DNA of 36,156 bases, from assembly GCA_018817005.1 (NCBI GenBank), contig JAHIUF010000087.1, forward strand, positions 1-36,156. The letters are read 5' to 3'. How positions within the stretch are numbered: position 1 is the stretch's first letter; every line of letters begins with the position of its first letter. Below the pieces are notes generated by a model that had not been told where the DNA came from, did not search any database, and saw only the letters and a list, made by a program, of their open reading frames with translations. Position numbers and translations under genes: made by a program. The DNA comes from Nanobdellota archaeon (GTDB lineage: Archaea; Nanobdellota; Nanobdellia; Woesearchaeales; GCA-2686295). Positions 32,901 to 36,156 of the stretch are shown here, one piece after another.

Positions 32901-34497
32901 TCTTAAAAGGGTTTCCTGAATAATCACCTTCAAACGAAAAACCATCAACAGGATGATCATTGTAACCAGTTCTAAAATTTGAGTCGGGATTAATTTGATT
33001 TATAATAACACCAGATGTATCATAACAAACAGGACAAACATTAGTTGGACTTTCACCAAGATCATCACGATATTGAAATAAAGAATCATAATTAAAGTTA
33101 GGATCAGGTTCATCCTGAGATGATGGAATCGGTTTATCTGTCTTACAACAACCAGTAAAATTTTCAGAAGAATAAGTGTTAACTTTATCAGCACCAAGTT
33201 TACAAGTATTTATGTTGGGTGAAAAAAAGTATTTATCATAATCAACAGGTGATTTAGGACACCAATTAAAACCTTCAAGAAGTTTATCGTCAGGAAGATT
33301 TTCAAAGTTCCCCAAATAATTAGAAGATTCAAGCTCACCAAACTTAGGAGCATTACCTGTCGCATTACAAACATACCACTTAGCATAATTATTCATAACA
33401 TCAAAAGTTATATCACAACCCTCATCAATAACACCATCACAATTATTATCAAAACCATCACAAATCTCATTTATGTTTTGTTGGTTATACCAACCCCAAT
33501 AATTACCATTAGGAGTCGTACAAATCCAATCACCATGTTGTTCGCAAATATTAGAACCAGAAACACAAGTCAAAAAAATATTTTCAAAACAAAGCTGATG
33601 ATCACCACTATCGCCTGAAAAAGTATCTGAATGAGGATAACAAGCATCACCAACAACAACACAATCATCAGCACTCTGACAACAAGTATCGTCATCAGCA
33701 TCAAGGCAACAAACACTACCTTCATCTATTTGAAGATTACAATCATCATCAATACCATTACAAAGCTCTTCAGGTAAAGGAGAACCACCATCAGTACATT
33801 GACAATTATCTAAATCATCAATCACACCATTACAATCATCATCGATACCATTACAAACCTCATCAGTTATCATGCTTGAAGGATTACTAGGATTGCCATA
33901 ACAACCATGATTTAAATTGCTAAAACATTCCTCTATACTAAGACTCTGACAAGAAAAAGGATTCAAACTAGGATTTAAAACACAAGATTGTGTGTAAGCA
34001 CAATTCCAAGCAGAAACACTATATCTTCCATCAATGTTACAACCATTTCCATCAACCACATAAATACTATTACAAGAAACAGTAGTAGAAGTTACGGAGC
34101 TCTTTTTCTGACAATAAGATCCAACATCAGGAACACCATCATAATCAACATCTACCCATTCACACCAACCATTAGAAAAAGTCGGATTAGTACAGACATC
34201 ACCTAAATCAGCGTATAATTGTCCAAGACCAATACAAAAGTCAGTTACAGAAATAATTTTATCACAAACATCCTGTTGATTACAATTCAAACTCAAAGGA
34301 CAATTATCATAAGAAAAACTATAACAATCAATCTCACCAGCACAAGATTGAGAGCAAGGACAATTAACTAAACCCTCATCAACAAGCACATTTCCATTAT
34401 CATCAACGTTGTTACAAATCTCTTGTGCTGAAGAAAACAAACCTAAAACTATAAGCATAAAGAAAACTAACAGCAAACCTCTTTTTCCTCTCCGCAT
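29917..34497 (-). CDS. Giant secreted Cys-rich repeat protein with Ca-binding-like motifs
   Basis: From ATG 34497 (about 1526 aa) the protein has a signal peptide (MRRGKRGLLLVFFMLIVLGL). At least four MopE-like motifs of the type C-NGIDDDCNG-ID lie in the first 360 residues, then come Cys-pair-rich modules. A beta-sandwich segment near 690-840 resembles galactose-binding/CBM domains (WFHIVLDLSGCSDLSDVSSI). Four repeats of about 75 residues follow (see 30890-31725), with a WAP/EGF-like Cys-rich end (PGFSCSSECKCASS). No TM anchor is seen. ATG 34521 is in frame, but the TATA-like ATTTAAAT (34523-34530) sits 29 nt before 34497, and the neighbour starts with the same GKRGLLL. It is probably a cell-surface or attachment protein. 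Confidence 0.82.
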   Translation of the reverse strand: MRRGKRGLLLVFFMLIVLGLFSSAQEICNNVDDNGNVLVDEGLVNCPCSQSCAGEIDCYSFSYDNCPLSLNCNQQDVCDKIISVTDFCIGLGQLYADLGDVCTNPTFSNGWCEWVDVDYDGVPDVGSYCQKKSSVTSTTVSCNSIYVVDGNGCNIDGRYSVSAWNCAYTQSCVLNPSLNPFSCQSLSIEECFSNLNHGCYGNPSNPSSMITDEVCNGIDDDCNGVIDDLDNCQCTDGGSPLPEELCNGIDDDCNLQIDEGSVCCLDADDDTCCQSADDCVVVGDACYPHSDTFSGDSGDHQLCFENIFLTCVSGSNICEQHGDWICTTPNGNYWGWYNQQNINEICDGFDNNCDGVIDEGCDITFDVMNNYAKWYVCNATGNAPKFGELESSNYLGNFENLPDDKLLEGFNWCPKSPVDYDKYFFSPNINTCKLGADKVNTYSSENFTGCCKTDKPIPSSQDEPDPNFNYDSLFQYRDDLGESPTNVCPVCYDTSGVIINQINPDSNFRTGYNDHPVDGFSFEGDYSGNPFKKCTQNNGFLCTASGSFCINDYRLISSNDTSGVCCYNESELYDDINKICGVSSGDTDLTCSQQHGQRVHNPANNWGIDCDSIIFSSDSNNDFICCREGYREWNPLELQSFKPGTSFICYKEFGNSVFGECCWGSGCSNFQSVLSTNTVDESKIFTTGSQIHRIFTFDSDYTGDDLNTNFITNMLREYNSAKLVILYLAKTQWSEFDTLEFDIGYKGLGVPGNLSLLDSSDVELCSFVISKNINHNPVFDIQLTANTWFHIVLDLSGCSDLSDVSSIEIKSSVQSNFFVDNFVLRKDSNPELATRYCAGPFEEWIDSLNPPLNTDFSDFSNYAPYMFTCDAQLSFSWTGTKCCGSNTKKDNYGEFYSDVDAGCFNGLKVQHNETVSEILTQPQSDYNAILYFNDKFLSCDKDFFSLNLSFDGNTKESALIPDEQIVNKFNVSGSWFCSVNGAWSPIFSDDNTIASGTGVHTSDNKAVLFNDSVFWSCDKYFGNNSYRLNLPLFDGNHISDIFGFRGSWFCNLNQEWFHVFEDGKTLANGTGVFDENTTAVLFKDKKFWSCDKNLSTNSVSGNNVLPLGQYLDLLSINSSMFCHLNHSWVPLFADDVTLYNGTNSTDESYKSILFYDDTFWSCNSDFGNNTVSKNNIFSEDKTSSHFSVKGSWYCDPDNTWHKVSEFSPIKIAAAKLLDVASNYDNYTLHCGLNDFVLNEPIDGVNAPEMFCVLSANNKTWISTVLKDNDINLFLNSLKAFPPLKDGDVLSCNDATSNAPSANEFFIQCENTGKYLNASFNDGFNIVLFSFNRYDLGFLASMWESIKDFFRNIFEGNTFVSSPIPSSVEVANFDKLYLTKKGDLEIKAVAEDNTLVVDYYNFTSSVEFLESFTNKLLVLQPDLFLENITYEVGYYQQRISIQGDIDSFNWNYLTSNIRLEDVSGLMICEGNNCNCESVGNAGFMQDDICCIGAGTQNTYPSGPCQRDSQCPPGFSCSSECKCASSVS
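30890..31725 (-). repeat. Four tandem protein repeats of about 75 residues
   Basis: Units begin with (V/I)LF-D--FWSC(D/N) and contain GSWFC---(G/Q)-W--(I/V)F; their SC codons lie near 31688, 31456, 31233 and 31018, a spacing of 215-232 nt. The DNA has diverged but the aromatic/Cys pattern is kept, indicating old duplication under selection. The Gly-rich neighbour ends in a similar FC-GSW unit. Confidence 0.7.
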
Positions 34498-34536
34498 TTC
34501 TATTTTATTTATTGTTTTCATTATTTAAATATTTCC

Positions 34537-35970
34537 TTATCTTATTGTGTGTATTTTATAAGTATCAACCATCTTCGTAGCATCCCACCAACGCCAAGAG
34601 CCAGAACCATCATAAACAACAGTTTTATGAGTTGCATCATAATCATCAAGACAAAAATAACGACTAGTAAAATCAACAAAAGCAAAATCACCAAACAAAT
34701 CATCACCACAACAACCATCAGAACCGTTCAAAGCAGAAGCATTCTTTAAAGACAAAGACTCAAAGTTAGAAAGTGAACCCAAAGGACCAACATTAGCAGG
34801 ACAAACAAGCAAATCATTATAACAATCAACATCAGCCATATCAACAAAACCATCAAAATCATCATCGATACCATTTTGACATAAAAAATAATTAAACTCA
34901 ATCCCAAAAAGTTTTGTTTCTTTTATACCCACTAAACCACCACTGGTTTGTGGAATACCATCTAACCCTTTTAAGCCAGGACCACCTTTAGAACAACCTT
35001 CTTTTTGGGCACCACCAATTCCTGGTTTTGAAATAATTTTCCCTGCAAAATTAGATGTGTGTTGACTATAAACAACTATGAAACCTTCAGCACCACCGCC
35101 ACCAGAACCACCAGAACCACCACCATCTTCTCCTTCATCACAATTACCGCCACTTGCACCCTGTGAACCATTACCACCAAACGCTAAAATAGACCCTGTG
35201 CCTGAAAGGGTGCCTGAAAATATAGTGATTAAACCTGCACCAGAACCACCAGAACCAGCACCACCGCCACTACCCCAATAACCTTCATCAAGACACCAAC
35301 CTCTACCGCCCGACTTTGCATCCGAATATCCATTCATACCAGAAATATTAATAACACCAGATAAATTTAAATTAGCACTTCTAATTCCTATAAAACCACC
35401 CGCACTTGTAGGTCTACTTGCACCATCACCACCATACTGATCAGAACAACCTGTACCTCCACCGCCATTACCACCAGAACCACCAACACCTAAATAACCT
35501 ATTGCACCACCAGAACCACCGTTACCACCACTATAACCATCAGAATGACCTGATCCACCAGAACCACCTTCACAATAAAGATTATCCTCATCAACACAAA
35601 TTTTTCCTGTTCTTTCTGAAATAATCTGTATCTTTGAACTTGAAGAAATATTTAAATCATTGGAGATATTTAAAAAAACAGCATATTTTTTAGTATTAAT
35701 TTTTAATTCAGAAGATTCTTCTAAAACTAAATTATTAATGTTAAAAAAAACATTTTTATTCAAAGAAATTTCTTTAAAAGTATTAATAACACAAACATCA
35801 TCTATTGAACCTTGATCACAAAAACTTTGAAAAGTCTCTTCAAAAAAATCAGCTCCACTATAAACACAATCATCTCCAGAAAAAATAACACAATCAGAAT
35901 CTAAGGCAAAAACGAGCCCAGAACACAATACAAAAAACAAAAATAGCAACAACCCTCTTTTCCCAACCAT
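34537..35970 (-). CDS. Secreted glycine-rich repeat protein
   Basis: From ATG 35970 (477 aa) a signal peptide (MVGKRGLLLFLFFVLCSGLV) precedes a short beta-helix-like domain (about 60-130). Gly/Ser-rich low-complexity blocks (about 135-340, GSGGSGHSDGYSGGNGGSGG) alternate with predicted strands, then a CxNGIDDDFDGFVD Ca-binding-like motif, and a C-terminal FCLDDYD-GSW unit as in the giant protein. The product ends only 15 nt from the next start codon and has no TM anchor. The start is leaderless, 27 nt from TATA TATTTATA (35994-36001). A longer frame from TTG 35979 overlaps the promoter and is less likely. Confidence 0.8.
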   Translation of the reverse strand: MVGKRGLLLFLFFVLCSGLVFALDSDCVIFSGDDCVYSGADFFEETFQSFCDQGSIDDVCVINTFKEISLNKNVFFNINNLVLEESSELKINTKKYAVFLNISNDLNISSSSKIQIISERTGKICVDEDNLYCEGGSGGSGHSDGYSGGNGGSGGAIGYLGVGGSGGNGGGGTGCSDQYGGDGASRPTSAGGFIGIRSANLNLSGVINISGMNGYSDAKSGGRGWCLDEGYWGSGGGAGSGGSGAGLITIFSGTLSGTGSILAFGGNGSQGASGGNCDEGEDGGGSGGSGGGGAEGFIVVYSQHTSNFAGKIISKPGIGGAQKEGCSKGGPGLKGLDGIPQTSGGLVGIKETKLFGIEFNYFLCQNGIDDDFDGFVDMADVDCYNDLLVCPANVGPLGSLSNFESLSLKNASALNGSDGCCGDDLFGDFAFVDFTSRYFCLDDYDATHKTVVYDGSGSWRWWDATKMVDTYKIHTIR

Positions 35971-35996
35971 AAATAACAATTTAGAAGTCTTATTAT

Positions 35997-36155
35997 TTAT
36001 ACTTTTCTATATGGGCGGCTCTGTAGAAATGCTCTTACGAAGTAGAGCATTTCAATAATACTTCTTGTTGCTCGTTCAATATTGTATGCTAGGATTTTAC
36101 ATAATAGTTCTATTTTTTGTGTTTTGTATTTTCTGGCTTTTAGTTTTGAGCCGTA
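35997..36155 (-). CDS. Transposase C-terminus, cut by the window edge
   Basis: The minus-strand frame entering from the right reads 52 residues (GSKLKARKYKTQKIELLCKI, then LAYNIERATRSIIEM) to TAA 35997-35999. The pattern K-R-x-x-x-Q-x-x-E-x-x-x-K-x-L-A-Y-N-I-x-R is the C-terminal helix seen in DDE transposases of the IS4/IS5 type; I name the class from memory only. The stop codon lies inside the TATA box of the Gly-rich secreted gene. The rest of the insertion sequence would be outside the window. Confidence 0.55.
   Translation of the reverse strand, partial: YGSKLKARKYKTQKIELLCKILAYNIERATRSIIEMLYFVRAFLQSRPYRKV
36026..36053. repeat. Perfect 10-bp hairpin inside the transposase end
   Basis: GAAATGCTCT (36026-36035) and AGAGCATTTC (36044-36053) are exact complements with an 8-nt loop TACGAAGT. 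It lies within the transposase frame, about 27 nt from its stop. It may terminate the transposase message, shielding or feeding the downstream surface-protein genes. Confidence 0.55.
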
Positions 36156-36156
36156 T

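Noticed and set aside
35078-35281. Pro-rich plus-strand frame (PPEPPEP type)
   Set aside because: It is the antisense shadow of the Gly-rich secreted protein.

Overview
The window is AT-rich archaeal DNA. The archaeal genes are uS2, RadB, PCNA, archaeal-type RNase J, alpha-NAC, Sec61-beta, archease/RtcB, Memo and a split tRNA gene. They sit beside bacterial-type gyrase A, ScpB, MinD, PepF and leucyl aminopeptidase. Together with long Cys-rich and Gly-rich secreted proteins this mix suggests a DPANN lineage, most likely Woesearchaeota-like; that placement is inference. Many first genes have a TATA-like box 24-30 nt before the start codon and so look leaderless, while internal operon genes carry an AGGTG-type Shine-Dalgarno (SD).

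Layout. 1-293: left edge and the rpsB leader. 294-893: rpsB (+). 890-5032: minus-strand radB, two unknown genes and gyrA. 5126-6811: minus-strand operon of a winged-helix protein, ScpB and a 45-residue zinc ribbon. 6860-7903: a membrane-anchored secreted protein. 8095-9419: three acidic/coiled-coil genes (+). 9476-9648: tRNA-Leu(UAA) with an intron of about 89 nt. 9694-11812: RNase J and PCNA, then a terminator.

About 12.0-18.0 kb is an integrated, partly decayed element with different codon use. It holds a small beta-rich ORF (frameshifted), an archaeo-eukaryotic primase (in-frame TGA), an SF3/AAA+-like helicase, a winged-helix/nucleotidyltransferase pair resembling an AbiE-type toxin-antitoxin, a Csa3-like CARF-HTH regulator followed by a two-TM protein and a Fe-S PD-(D/E)XK nuclease (start codon missing), and a winged-helix protein (in-frame TGA). 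The CARF / membrane protein / nuclease operon is the best candidate for an undescribed sensor-effector system.

18.0-29.9 kb returns to host genes: pepF, archease-rtcB (the ligase that would seal the tRNA-Leu exons), leucyl aminopeptidase, MinD with two small helical proteins, alpha-NAC, Sec61-beta (short, easily missed), RNase P RNA, an ABC exporter pair and Memo. 29.9-36.0 kb encodes two large secreted proteins that share a Ca-binding-like motif (CxNGIDDDxDGxxD). The right edge cuts through the C-terminus of a transposase whose stop codon overlaps the promoter of the Gly-rich secreted protein.
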